Below are positions 1-8,770 of a DNA stretch of 64,000 nt, one piece after another; position 1 is the stretch's first letter, and every line of letters begins with the position of its first letter. Where the stretch lies: NCBI RefSeq assembly GCF_009905255.1, contig NZ_CP047602.1, positions 62,001-126,000 of the forward strand, given 5' to 3'. A model generated the notes under the pieces. That model was not told the origin of the DNA. It was given only the letters and a program-made list of their open reading frames with translations, and made no database searches. The position numbers and the translations under genes were made by a program. The stretch comes from Thermoanaerobacterium aotearoense (GTDB lineage: Bacteria; Bacillota; Thermoanaerobacteria; Thermoanaerobacterales; Thermoanaerobacteraceae).

Positions 1-818
1 TCCACAAAAGCCTTGATTTTAGATAATATTAGATTAATCTTTTTATCAAATTCTTCTATGAAATAAATATACACTTTTAGTACGTCATAGACAGAAGGTA
101 AATTATACCTGAAATTCAAAGCATTTTTAGCAGCTTTAAACAACTTATCATACTTAGCTTTAGCATAATTCAAGCCTTTTCTGGATGACGTTGAAATAAG
201 CTTAACTATTTCATCAGTTTGAGCATTAATGACATCTTCTGGTGTTGGAAATCTTTTTAACAGAGAGATAGCTGCAATTCCAGTAACATCAGAGAAAACA
301 TTGCAAAAACCAGGGAAAACAATATGCAATTGAGCTTTAAGCTTATTCACATAAGAAGTATGATTATCGACAAGGCTATAGTACTCTCTGCATAAACATC
401 TAAGATTTAAAATTAACTCAGCGGGCATAACAGAAACCTTAGTATCAGGCGAATAACCAGTAACAGCAATACGTTTTGCATCAAGTCTATCATTTTTCAC
501 TTTTCTTATACCAATATTTTTGTTAGAATTAGTAATGAGAGGATTAATAACAAAAACCTCAAATCCTAATTCTTTTAGGTGGCAGAAGAGTGGGAAATGG
601 TAGATTCCCGTAGACTCCAGAAATATCTTAGATTTCATGGAGAATTGCTCTTCTGCCTTTTTAATTGACAGAGCAGCATTTTTAAGGGAATCAGCATTAT
701 CGTGATCAACCTTAAATGGCTTTTTAAACTCCCTTCCATCAGGTGTCAAGATGCAAAACCAGCTAAAATCAGCAGCGACATCAATACCGACACTAATATA
801 ATTAGGCAAAAAACTCAT
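1..818 (-). CDS. IS110-family transposase, copy A (3' end outside window)
   Basis: The N-terminal 272 residues of a DEDD-type IS110 transposase, read leftwards from the ATG at 816-818 and cut by the window edge. The sequence matches 29128-29945 of copy B with only about three substitutions, so it is very probably an intact recent copy. The N-terminus carries the RuvC-like IDVAADFSW motif and later LESTGIYH and KNDRLDAKR, which supply acidic residues of the family's catalytic domain. The C-terminal Tnp20 domain lies beyond the window. IS110 enzymes excise and insert their element as a circle, guided by a bridge RNA made from the noncoding end. Certain as IS110. Confidence 0.93.
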   Translation of the reverse strand, partial: MSFLPNYISVGIDVAADFSWFCILTPDGREFKKPFKVDHDNADSLKNAALSIKKAEEQFSMKSKIFLESTGIYHFPLFCHLKELGFEVFVINPLITNSNKNIGIRKVKNDRLDAKRIAVTGYSPDTKVSVMPAELILNLRCLCREYYSLVDNHTSYVNKLKAQLHIVFPGFCNVFSDVTGIAAISLLKRFPTPEDVINAQTDEIVKLISTSSRKGLNYAKAKYDKLFKAAKNALNFRYNLPSVYDVLKVYIYFIEEFDKKINLILSKIKAFV

Positions 819-1280
819 AAAATAACAACTCCTTTAAGTAAAAGTGAATAAGAATATCCATTCTATTTAGTGAGTAAACAACCTAGCATGTGACGCGGGT
901 ATCCCGAAAAGCCGGTCCCAACCAGCCAAAACATAAATCCTCACTAAATGGAATAATTAGCTATTTCACGGGTATAGACCGTAAGGATGATCTCCCAGGA
1001 GGTGATACATTTATCCTCTATTCAGAGAAGATTGTACACAAAGTTAAAGCTTAAGTCTATACCGGCTTAAAGGACATCCCAAATTATTTATTTAAAAGCG
1101 TCTTAAATGACTTTTAAGATGTGACATATAAAGTCATTTAAGACAAGATATGCATAATATGGGAGTTGGGCATTAGAATAAACCCGAACATAGAAAGGTC
1201 ATATTAAATTATTGTTCGGTGTATTAACTCCCGATTTGATATAAATCATGTAACTTTGTTACAAATATATTATACTAGGA
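819..1280 (-). ncRNA. IS110 long noncoding end, candidate bridge RNA region
   Basis: The 462 bp in front of the transposase start contain no ORF but are conserved between the two copies. They hold a perfect 15-bp inverted repeat (GTCTTAAATGACTTT at 1100-1114, complement at 1130-1144) and other short hairpins. In the IS110 group the noncoding end 5' of the transposase encodes the bridge RNA that pairs with donor and target DNA. The position and structure fit. The exact RNA ends and guide loops cannot be set by eye. Confidence 0.6.
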
Positions 1281-1289
1281 GGTAATCGA

Positions 1290-2462
1290 ATGAATTATTA
1301 TGAAGAAAGTTTAAGAATTCATGAGAGCAATGTAGGTAAATTAAATGTAATATCAAAAGTAAAGGTAGTGACAAGAGATGATTTAAGTCTTGTTTACACT
1401 CCTGGAGTTGCAGAGCCTTGCAAAAAAATTTATGAAAACGAAGAAAATGTATACAAATACACCTCGAAAGGACACATGGTAGCTGTAGTTACAGATGGTT
1501 CGGCTGTGTTAGGACTAGGGAATATAGGACCCAAAACTGCATTGCCTGTTATGGAAGGGAAATCTATTTTATTTAAAGAATTTGCAGGTATAGATGCATT
1601 TCCTATATGTTTAGATACTCAAAATGTTGATGAAATTGTTAAAGCTGTTAAACTTATAGCTCCAGGTTTTGGCGGGATTAATCTAGAAGATATTGGAGCT
1701 CCAAGGTGCTTTGAAATTGAAGAAAAACTAAAAAAGGAACTTGATATACCTGTATTTCATGACGATCAACATGGAACTGCAATAGTTGTTCTTGCAGGAA
1801 TTATAAATGCTTTAAAGGTTGTTAATAAAAAGATAGAAGATATAAAGGTTGTTGTAAATGGTGCAGGTGCTGCAGGAACTGCTATAGCTAAGTTATTGCT
1901 CACTTCAGGAGTAAAAAATTTAATTGTATGTGATAAATCTGGTATTCTTTATAGAGGAATTGAAAATGTAGATGATACAAAGAAAGAACTTGCGAAGATT
2001 ACCAATCCAGATAATATTAAGGGAACTTTGATAGATGCATTAGTAGGTGCTGATGTATTTATAGGAGTTTCGGCACCTGGGATTGTAACTCAAAGTATGG
2101 TAAAAACAATGAATAAAAATGCTATATTATTTGCCATGGCAAACCCCGTACCAGAAATTATGCCAGATGAGGCAAAAGCAGCTGGAGCGAAAATAATAGG
2201 TACAGGACGATCAGATTTTCCAAACCAAATTAATAATGTATTAGCATTTCCAGGAATATTTAGAGGTGCTTTGGATGTTAGGGCTAGAGAAATCAATGAA
2301 GAAATGAAAATAGCTGCAGCTTACGCTATAGCTTCAATGATAAAAGATAAAGACTTAAATGAAAATAATGTAATTCCAAATGCATTAGACAGAAATGTTG
2401 CTGTTAATGTTGCCGAAGCAGTAAAAAAAGCGGCAAGAGAAACCAAAGTATCAAGAATATAA
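1290..2462 (+). CDS. NAD(P)-dependent malic enzyme
   Basis: A cytoplasmic enzyme that oxidatively decarboxylates malate to pyruvate and CO2. The 390 residues match the short bacterial malic enzyme class. Seen in order: YTPGVAEPC near residue 36, GLGNIGPKTALPVMEGK near 75, FGGINLEDIGAPRCFEIE near 127 (metal and substrate site), FHDDQHGTAIV near 155, and the dinucleotide-binding loop NGAGAAGTA near 191. The start ATG has an AGGAGG ribosome site 7 nt upstream, part of which is IS110 sequence. It lies 66 bp before the interrupted permease gene and upstream of a CitA/CitB-like pair, suggesting a dicarboxylate or sugar-acid utilisation cluster. Coenzyme preference is not determined. Confidence 0.95.
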   Translation: MNYYEESLRIHESNVGKLNVISKVKVVTRDDLSLVYTPGVAEPCKKIYENEENVYKYTSKGHMVAVVTDGSAVLGLGNIGPKTALPVMEGKSILFKEFAGIDAFPICLDTQNVDEIVKAVKLIAPGFGGINLEDIGAPRCFEIEEKLKKELDIPVFHDDQHGTAIVVLAGIINALKVVNKKIEDIKVVVNGAGAAGTAIAKLLLTSGVKNLIVCDKSGILYRGIENVDDTKKELAKITNPDNIKGTLIDALVGADVFIGVSAPGIVTQSMVKTMNKNAILFAMANPVPEIMPDEAKAAGAKIIGTGRSDFPNQINNVLAFPGIFRGALDVRAREINEEMKIAAAYAIASMIKDKDLNENNVIPNALDRNVAVNVAEAVKKAARETKVSRI

Positions 2463-2717
2463 AGCTAAAATTATGCTACTTAATGATAACTTAATTAATA
2501 GTTTAATAAATTAAATGGAGGGGTAAAAATGCAGATCCCAATTAAGAAAGTGATTGATAAAATTCCAGGCGGCATGATGATTGTTCCACTTTTTTTGGGA
2601 GTGTTAGTTAATACATTTTTTCCACAATTCCTGAAAATTGGTGGTTTTACAACAGCATTATTCGGACCACAAGCAGCATCAACTATTTTGGCTTGTTTTA
2701 TGTTTTTAATGTCTGTA

Positions 2718-3304
2718 TAATGGGGTTAAATCCCTCAGCTTAAGCTGAAACCTTTAGGTCAATAAAATAAATAATCACTTCTAGTAAAAAATAAACTAGA
2801 GGTGATAAATATGCAAAATTATAGAAAGTCGTCACATGCAACGTATGATCTAAAATATCATATAGTATGGATAACAAAATACAGAAAACCGATATTAGTT
2901 GGGAAAATAGCAGAAAGAACAAGGGAACTAATAAGAATGGTATGCAAAAATAATGAAGTAGAAATATTATCAGGACATGTATCAAAAGATCATATACATA
3001 TACTAGTGTCGGCACCACCACATTTGTCAGTAAGTAAGCTGGTGCAATATATAAAGGGATATAGTTCGAGAAAGTTGCTAATGGAGAATAAGGAGCTTAA
3101 CAAACAATTTTGGGGACAACATTTATGGGCACGAGGATATTTTGCAGCAAGTAGTGGCAATGTAACAGATGAAGTGATTATTGAATATATACAAAATCAA
3201 GACATAGAAGAAAATCAAAAGAATGATAATTTTACTTTAGGCGAGTTTTAAGCTGCTTAAGCGGCATATCCAACCCACCTGCTAAAGCAGGTGGTGGTTG
3301 AGTT
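2718..3304 (+). mobile_element. IS200/IS605-type insertion sequence with only tnpA
   Basis: About 587 bp inserted in the kdgT-like frame between codons V63 and G64. No target duplication is seen, as expected for single-strand transposition. A left-end hairpin (CAGCTTAAGCTG near 2737) and a right-end hairpin (CCACCTGC, TAAA, GCAGGTGG near 3276-3295) fit the subterminal structures that IS200-type TnpA proteins bind. No tnpB is present. Exact ends are uncertain by a few bases. Confidence 0.88.
2811..3251 (+). CDS. tnpA: IS200-type Y1 transposase TnpA
   Basis: A 146-residue HUH single-strand transposase. The start is the ATG at 2811, set by the GAGGTGAT ribosome site at 2799-2806. Seen: KYHIVWITKYRKP near the N-terminus, the HUH pair in DHIHILVS, and the catalytic tyrosine in EYIQNQ near the C-terminus. 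Length is usual for IS200 TnpA. It makes a dimer that cleaves and rejoins hairpin-tipped single-stranded ends. The ORF is intact, so the element may still move. Confidence 0.95.
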   Translation: MQNYRKSSHATYDLKYHIVWITKYRKPILVGKIAERTRELIRMVCKNNEVEILSGHVSKDHIHILVSAPPHLSVSKLVQYIKGYSSRKLLMENKELNKQFWGQHLWARGYFAASSGNVTDEVIIEYIQNQDIEENQKNDNFTLGEF

Positions 3305-4167
3305 GGTTCACAAATTGATTTTAAATTAGCACCAAAAGCTCTGAAAAAAGGTGCAATATTAATAGCTGGAAAATTTATTTTAGGTGCTGGTATTGGTATA
3401 TTTGTTGGAAAAGTTTTTGGATCAGCTGGAATATTAGGTTTATCACCGTTAGCTGTTATTGCAGCATTAACAAATTCAAATGGCGGATTATATGCATCAC
3501 TTGCTTCAGAGTATGGAGATGAAACTGATGTAGGTGCTTATGCTTTATTCTCTTTAAAAGATGGCCCATTTTTCACATTAGTTGCACTAGGTGCATCGGG
3601 GCTTGCACAAATTCCTATTAAGTCACTTGCTGCAGTTATAATTCCAATATTGATAGGGATGATTTTAGGAAATATTGATCCAGATATGAAAGCTTTCCTT
3701 GGAAGCAGTAAATTACTATTAATTCCTTTTTTCTCATTCCCATTAGGAGCAGGAATGGATCTTAGGACTATTATAAAAGCTGGAGGACCTGGTATATTAT
3801 TGGGCGTAATAGCTGTATTTACAGGAATAGGCCCTTATGTTCTTCTTAAATTATTTAAAGAAGAACCATTGGTTGGTTTAGCAACAGGGTCAACTGCGGG
3901 AAATGCTGTGGCTACACCATCTGTTGTTGAATCATTAGATCCAACATTTGCCGCAGTAGCAGCAAGCGCTACTGCGCAAGTTGCAGCGGCGTGTGTAATA
4001 TCTGCTATGATTTGTCCATTTGTTGTTTCTTATGTTTTTAAGCTTAGAGATAATAAAATAAAAAAATTAAGCAGCAAAACTGTTACATAAAATTACAGAA
4101 CTTAAATATATTTAAATTAAAATTAATAAAACAAATAAAAGCTTAATTTTTATATGCTAAAAAATAT

Positions 4168-4209
4168 AATGCCTCATTTGTCTTGACAGATGGGGCATTG
4201 TGCTATAAT
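4168..4209 (+). promoter_or_regulatory. Promoter with overlapping palindrome before the sensor kinase
   Basis: Perfect hexamers TTGACA (4183-4188) and TATAAT (4204-4209) stand 15 bp apart, which is short. A 15-bp imperfect inverted repeat (AATGCCTCATTTGTC / GACAGATGGGGCATT, 4168-4199) covers the -35 box. This could be an operator for autoregulation by the response regulator, or a hairpin ending kdgT transcripts. No T-run follows on the plus strand, so I prefer the promoter/operator reading. Confidence 0.5.
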
Positions 4210-4362
4210 ATCAAAAAATAAGGAGAATTACATTAAAAGTACTTAAAAATATAAGACATTAATTCTTTTAAAATTTTAAAAGTATTTTAAATTGTAGCTT
4301 TTTGTTTTAATTACATGCAAATTTAAATTAGATTTGTATGTAATTAAATTGAGGGGATGCGC

Positions 4363-5967
4363 ATGAAAAAAACAATGAAACTACAAACAAAGATTATACT
4401 ATTGGTTGCCACAGTAGTATTTATTTCTATATCTATAATTATTTCATTTGTGGTCTCATGGGCTACTGAAAATATTGAAAATAAAGTTAAAACTAATATT
4501 ATGAATGTAGCTGAGATGATAGCACATTCTAAAGAAATAATAGCAGAGTTAAAAAATAAAGATCCGAATCGGGAAATTGAACTTTACGTTAATATGCAGC
4601 TTAAATATTTAAAGCAGGTTGATTATATAATTGTAGCAGATAGTAATGGCATTAGGTATTCTCATCCCAATCCTAAGATGTTAGGTAAAAAATTTGTTGG
4701 AGGCGATCAGTATGGAGTAGAAAAAGGTGAAACATATATTTCTGAGGCTACAGGAACACTTGGAAAGGCACTTAGAGCCTTCGTTCCAATATATGATGAT
4801 GAGAATAAAAAAGAAATAGGCTTTGTTGCTGTAGGTACACTTACCCGTAATATTGAGAAAGCAAAGCATACGGCTATCTTATACATAATTTTAATTGGTT
4901 TAGGTGGACTTGTGGCAGGTATAATAGGAGCGCTTTTATTGGCCAATAACATAAAGAATACTTTGATGGGACTTGAGCCTGATGAAATGACAAAGCTTTA
5001 TAACGAAAGGATGATAATTCTTAACACTATCCATGAAGGATTAATAGCAGTTGATTATATAGGTAAAATTACTCTTATAAATGATTCGGCATTGAAAATA
5101 TTACACTTTGAAGATAGAATTAATGAGAATGATATTATTGGGAAAAACATAAATGAGTTTATTCCTAATACGCGTTTTATAAATGTATTAGAAACAGGTA
5201 AACCTGTATTTGAAGAAGAACAGAGAATAAACAATATAATAATAATAACTAATATAGTTCCTTTAGTTAATAAAGGCAAGGTTATAGGAGCTATTGCTAG
5301 TTTTAGAGATAAAACAGAAGTAACTAAAATGGCAGAAGAGCTTACAGGTGCTAAAAATATGGCATGGTCTTTAAGAGCTCAAAATCATGAATTTATGAAT
5401 AAACTTCATACCATTTCAGGGCTTATACAGTTAGGAGAATATGATAAAGTACTTGAATTTATTTCAGATATATCTAAAAGTAGAAATAATGTAAGCAATA
5501 TTTTAACAGATAATATAAAAAATTCTTCTGTATCAGCCTTATTACTATCTAAATATATTAAAGCTGAAGAGTGTAGAGTTAAGCTAAAAATAGATGAAAA
5601 TTCAAAACTTGTAAAATTACCAGAATACATGACGTCTGAAGAAATTGTATCAGTTTTGGGCAACTTAATAGAAAATTCTTTAGATGAAGTTAAAAATGAT
5701 GGAACTGGGTTAATATATGTAAAAATAATTCAAAATGAAAAATTTTTAAATATAATAGTTAAGGATAATGGTGGCGGAATTCCGGTTGAATACAGAGAAA
5801 AAATATATGAACGAGGCTTTTCAACAAAGGATGGGCAGCGTGGTTATGGAATGTATATAGTAAAAAAAATAATTGATGATTTTAATGGAAAGATAAAACT
5901 TGATGTAGATAATGGAACTATTTGGAACATAACGATACCAATGACAAGGAGTGATAAATTTGATTGA
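4363..5967 (+). CDS. CitA/DcuS-family sensor histidine kinase
   Basis: A membrane sensor of about 534 residues. The start is the ATG at 4363, six bases after GAGGGG; the ATG at 4357 abuts the ribosome site. Order: a TM helix near residues 8-30, an extracytoplasmic Cache/PDC domain with a CitA-like ADSNGIRYSHPNP stretch, a second TM helix near 170-195, a PAS domain (about 215-320), the phosphoacceptor region LRAQNHEFMNKLHTI, then ATPase motifs ENSLDEV, DNGGGIP and GYGMYIVKKI. CitA/DcuS kinases sense citrate, malate or other C4 acids. The stop overlaps the regulator start, so the two are co-transcribed. The ligand is inferred from family and neighbours only. Confidence 0.93.
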   Translation: MKKTMKLQTKIILLVATVVFISISIIISFVVSWATENIENKVKTNIMNVAEMIAHSKEIIAELKNKDPNREIELYVNMQLKYLKQVDYIIVADSNGIRYSHPNPKMLGKKFVGGDQYGVEKGETYISEATGTLGKALRAFVPIYDDENKKEIGFVAVGTLTRNIEKAKHTAILYIILIGLGGLVAGIIGALLLANNIKNTLMGLEPDEMTKLYNERMIILNTIHEGLIAVDYIGKITLINDSALKILHFEDRINENDIIGKNINEFIPNTRFINVLETGKPVFEEEQRINNIIIITNIVPLVNKGKVIGAIASFRDKTEVTKMAEELTGAKNMAWSLRAQNHEFMNKLHTISGLIQLGEYDKVLEFISDISKSRNNVSNILTDNIKNSSVSALLLSKYIKAEECRVKLKIDENSKLVKLPEYMTSEEIVSVLGNLIENSLDEVKNDGTGLIYVKIIQNEKFLNIIVKDNGGGIPVEYREKIYERGFSTKDGQRGYGMYIVKKIIDDFNGKIKLDVDNGTIWNITIPMTRSDKFD

Positions 5968-6628
5968 AGTAATGATTGTTGAAGATGATCCTTTGGTTAT
6001 GGAGATAAATTCTAAATTCTTAAAAAGAATAGAAGGATTTATTTTGTATAAAGCAGTTTCTAATCTTAATGATGCAAAAAAGTTTATATTGATTAAAAAA
6101 CCAGACTTAATATTACTTGATGTATATCTTCCTAAAGAAAATGGGATTGATTTATTAAAATGGATAAGGAGACAAGAGTTAGATATAGATATTATTTTAA
6201 TTACAGCTGATAAAACAATTGAAAGAGTCCAAGAAGCTTTTAGGTACGGAGTAGTGGATTATCTTATAAAGCCTTTTAGTTTTGAAAGATTTAAAGAATC
6301 ACTCATTCAATTTAAAGATAGGTATAATCAATTTAATGAAAACAATATAATTGAGCAAGAGGAATTAGATAAATTTATATCTAGTTCTACTACTTATCAA
6401 AGTGATTTTCCTAAAGGGCTGAATAAATATACATATAGGGCTATATTAAATGAAATAGAAAAAAGTAATTACAGAGATTTTACAGTAGAGATTTTGGCAG
6501 AAAAATTAGGCATAGCAAAAACAACGATCAGGAGATATCTTGAATACATGCAAAAAGAAAATAAAGTAGAAAAGTTTATAGAATACGGTAAAGTTGGTAG
6601 ACCTCAATATAAATATTATAAACTATAA
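5960..6628 (+). CDS. CitB/DcuR-family response regulator
   Basis: Partner of the kinase just upstream, with which it overlaps by 8 bp. I place the start at TTG 5960, eight bases after AAGGAG (5946-5951). The receiver has VEDDPLV acidic residues, the phosphorylatable aspartate in LILLDVYLPKENG, a T in LITADK and K in LIKPFSF. The C-terminal domain (LGIAKTTIRRYLEYM) is the helix-turn-helix typical of CitB/DctR regulators. It probably activates the malic enzyme/permease operon. The gene is followed by a group II intron, not by a terminator. Confidence 0.93.
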   Translation: MIEVMIVEDDPLVMEINSKFLKRIEGFILYKAVSNLNDAKKFILIKKPDLILLDVYLPKENGIDLLKWIRRQELDIDIILITADKTIERVQEAFRYGVVDYLIKPFSFERFKESLIQFKDRYNQFNENNIIEQEELDKFISSSTTYQSDFPKGLNKYTYRAILNEIEKSNYRDFTVEILAEKLGIAKTTIRRYLEYMQKENKVEKFIEYGKVGRPQYKYYKL

Positions 6629-6661
6629 TGATACCAGGAAGATAGACAGATAAAAAAAGCA

Positions 6662-7546
6662 GTGCACTGCGTGATAAGGTAAGAAAAACGCCAACATGTC
6701 GAGAAAGACATGATAACTAGCTCATCGAATTCAGATGTGGAATTCCTGTGCCATACAGAGCTAACGCTGATGAGGTATATCAAAACCGGAGCATTGTGTG
6801 TTGAGACTCCTGCTGGCAATGGTGTGTCGCTACATGCTATTGTCAGAAGTCAGGTAAAGTCGTAACCTGAAAACCTAAACCTTGCACTACGCAAGACATG
6901 GATAATAATGGTGCAGACATCCGTGACCCATGGAGATGAGAGAAAGGTATACCTGAAGCTCCGTCATCTTACGCCGCAAAAATGTGGAAACAAGGGAAGC
7001 CTTGCAATATGCCGTCTATTCATATTGTAAGTACAAGTCTAAAATGACTTAAAATAGCCAATGTATAACTGTAGCTCAAACATTGGTGTGAACTTCCCGG
7101 AGTATAGTACCCTACTAAAGATCACGAATAAGGATAGATGAGCTGGAATGCAGGAGAGCCTACATGCGGAATGTGGCGACATGATGAAACATGTAGGAAG
7201 TCGGAGGTGTCATAGTAGTAATGATGTATCATAACAAAAATCATACTGAACGAAGGACGCCAGACGATTAGTTCTTGCAGATAATTCTCGTCGAAATCTT
7301 GAAAGTTCTCGGAATATAGGTTGCCTTATGTATATAAACAGCAAGCTTGCAAGTGAACGACAACTAGACAAAAAGCCAAAGTTAATGAATTTAGAGAATT
7401 ATTGCAAGCAAGCAATAGCAGTGGTGATAAAGTTTGACTCCGTAATGGTGACTAATTGTTAGAAAGCTGTATGAGGCGAAAGTCTCATGTACGGTTTGAA
7501 GTGGGGGAAAAAGGCAGAGATAGCATCAAAACCTTACCAAACATTA
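6662..7546 (+). ncRNA. Group II intron without an intact intron-encoded protein
   Basis: A structured, ORF-free stretch of about 880 nt. The diagnostic part is domain V at 7464-7497, containing AGC, GAGGCGAAAGTCTC and GTACGG as in bacterial introns. GAACGAAGGACGCC near 7250 resembles the domain IV entry just before an intron protein. The 5' end is probably GTGCA at 6662, like the GUGYG consensus, and the 3' end lies just before 7550. Only a degenerate 200-nt remnant stands where the maturase/reverse transcriptase should be, so mobility would need a protein in trans. Exact splice sites are uncertain. Confidence 0.85.
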
Positions 7547-7550
7547 CTAT

Positions 7551-7581
7551 GCATGATGGCGAAAGCTGTCATGCCTTTTTT
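7551..7581 (+). terminator. Rho-independent terminator
   Basis: Stem GCATGATGGC, loop GAAA, stem GCTGTCATGC, then a run of T. It follows the group II intron directly and presumably once ended the kinase/regulator transcript. Confidence 0.85.
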
Positions 7582-7704
7582 GTGCTTTATCTAAAAAAGG
7601 TAATTAACTTGCTATAATGTTAAAAAATTATAAAAAGGTGTTTATTATAACAGGAAAAAATGGTACTATATGAATATAAATCAAAGAGAGGAATGAGTTT
7701 ATAA

Positions 7705-7917
7705 ATGTTTTTAAAGTTGCAAATAAAAAAAGCTAAAAATAAAAAAATTGGATATCAATTAATTTCTGCTGGTTTTTTGTTGATGCTTGTTATAATGTTT
7801 TTAAACAGAAATATTATAATTGGAGATTCTGTAAGAGGATTTTTTGAAGGTGTCTCTACTGGTTTAGAAATTCTGGGGGTTTTAATTATAGTCAAATTTG
7901 CTAACCAACAAAACTAA
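7705..7917 (+). CDS. Small membrane protein, unknown
   Basis: A 70-residue protein with a basic N-terminus (LQIKKAKNKKIGYQ), one clear TM helix (LISAGFLLMLVIMFL) and a second hydrophobic stretch near the C-terminus (GLEILGVLIIVKF). A weak ribosome site (GAGAGGAATGAG) precedes the ATG, and the stop is closely followed by a terminator, which supports a real gene. I do not recognise the family. It is likely chromosomal DNA left between mobile elements. Confidence 0.55.
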   Translation: MFLKLQIKKAKNKKIGYQLISAGFLLMLVIMFLNRNIIIGDSVRGFFEGVSTGLEILGVLIIVKFANQQN

Positions 7918-7934
7918 CGTGAAAAGGCGTGTTA

Positions 7935-7971
7935 ACAGGCATGATGGCGAAAGCTGTCGTGCCTGTTTTAC
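7935..7971 (+). terminator. Rho-independent terminator
   Basis: Stem ACAGGCATGATGGC, loop GAAA, complementary stem, then TTTT. Its core is nearly identical to the hairpin at 7551. Confidence 0.85.
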
Positions 7972-8029
7972 TAGTATGTTGAATTTTTATAAATTTTTTT
8001 TATGAATAGTAGAAGGAATTTTCCGATTT

Positions 8030-8167
8030 ATGTCGAATAAGCTTTATAAGGTATTAATATCCAAAGATATTTATGCTGATGTTTCGGCACACGTAAATAT
8101 TTTTGGTGGTTACATAGGATTAAAAGCGGAGGTAGTAGTTTTAATATTATTTACGTCCGTAAAGTAG
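8030..8167 (+). CDS. Possible 45-residue ORF, unknown
   Basis: The ATG at 8030 opens a 45-codon frame (MSNKLYKVLISKDIYADVSA...) with protein-like composition and a weak AAGGAA upstream. It may be a fragment of a larger lost gene, because the surrounding 8-9.5 kb is decayed. No family is recognised. The rest of 7980-8235 shows nothing else. Confidence 0.3.
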   Translation: MSNKLYKVLISKDIYADVSAHVNIFGGYIGLKAEVVVLILFTSVK

Positions 8168-8235
8168 CTTTTTGCTTTTTTATAAGGAACTTAAGAAGTT
8201 AAAAAAACCGACATTATATTTTATTTTAAAGGGGG

Positions 8236-8529
8236 ATGAGTAATATTGCGGTAAATAATAAGAAGATTATATTGGAGTTAGATGATATATATTATAATAT
8301 TGATGATTTGCTTGAAGCATTAATTAAACATTATAAAAACAAAGGAGTAAAATGCGAAAAATTGTATAATGATAAAGTAGGCAATCCTGTGTTATTAGTG
8401 GACTCAAAAAAATATGTAGTCAGCGTGAAAAATGTAGGACCTAATTTAGTACAATATACGTTGCCTCCAGGAACGGTATGGCCGACGTTTATATCTGTAC
8501 AGCAAATAATATTAAAACACGACATTTGA
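8236..8529 (+). CDS. Hypothetical protein with IS-derived C-terminus
   Basis: A 97-residue soluble-looking protein (ILELDDIYYNIDDLLEALIKHY... VDSKKYVVSVKNVG...). An AAAGGGGG ribosome site lies immediately before the ATG, unusually close. The last few codons run into the relic of an IS1182-like element that begins near 8515, so the natural C-terminus has probably been replaced. The family is not recognised. Confidence 0.45.
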   Translation: MSNIAVNNKKIILELDDIYYNIDDLLEALIKHYKNKGVKCEKLYNDKVGNPVLLVDSKKYVVSVKNVGPNLVQYTLPPGTVWPTFISVQQIILKHDI

Positions 8530-8770
8530 AAATCAAGTTGCGACAAAACAATTTCAAGTTTTCTCTCTGCCTGAAATTTTATTAATTCATCGAAGGAAAA
8601 TAAACATTCTTGTCGAATATACATAAGTATTTTCACCTCTTTTGTTAGAATTGAGTTACTTATATATTTGACATTTGGGGTAAACCTCCTTTTTTGTATC
8701 TTAAAAAAGCCTGGAATATCAACCTATTTAATATATGAAATTTACTCGATATTAAATATTATAAAATTAA
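8515..8770 (-). pseudogene. Relic of IS1182-like transposase 5' end plus istB junction
   Basis: Aligns with 10625-10860. On the minus strand 8524-8636 gives MKILMYIRQECLFSFDELIKF, the start of the transposase at 10749. On the other side of the element end, AATATCAACCTATTTAATAT resembles the start of the istB-like gene. The copy is truncated and mutated. From 8771 to 9119 I see only AT-rich DNA with short ORF scraps such as FKDIAGKKLNEIADEY, and no confident gene. Confidence 0.7.

Larger units (their letters stand above)
1..1280 (-). mobile_element. IS110 element copy A
   Basis: Identity with the second copy continues through the transposase and 462 bp of noncoding DNA, then stops exactly at 1280 (copy B stops at 30407). 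This fixes the transposase-proximal end of the element. The junction falls in the Shine-Dalgarno sequence of the malic enzyme gene at 1290, so the insertion has separated that gene from its original promoter. No inverted terminal repeats are expected for this family. Confidence 0.9.
2529..4090 (+). pseudogene. 2-keto-3-deoxygluconate permease-like gene (KdgT family), split by IS200
   Basis: A KdgT-family membrane carrier cut in two. The first 63 codons (2529-2717, ending FLMSV) are followed by an IS200-type insertion. The frame resumes at about 3305 with GSQIDFKLAPKALKKG and runs to 4090 with GAGMDLRTII and TGSTAGNAVATPS. Joined, the parts give a protein of about 325 residues, the normal length, with about ten hydrophobic segments. 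A start is possible at 3650 but would remove half the carrier. KdgT proteins import 2-keto-3-deoxygluconate with protons. Next to malic enzyme and a CitA-type kinase, the substrate may instead be a di- or tricarboxylate; that is inference. Confidence 0.88.

Noticed and set aside
1250-1289. Outward promoter in the IS110 end driving the malic enzyme gene
   Set aside because: TATACT at 1271 would start transcription inside the ribosome site and no acceptable -35 lies 16-18 bp upstream.
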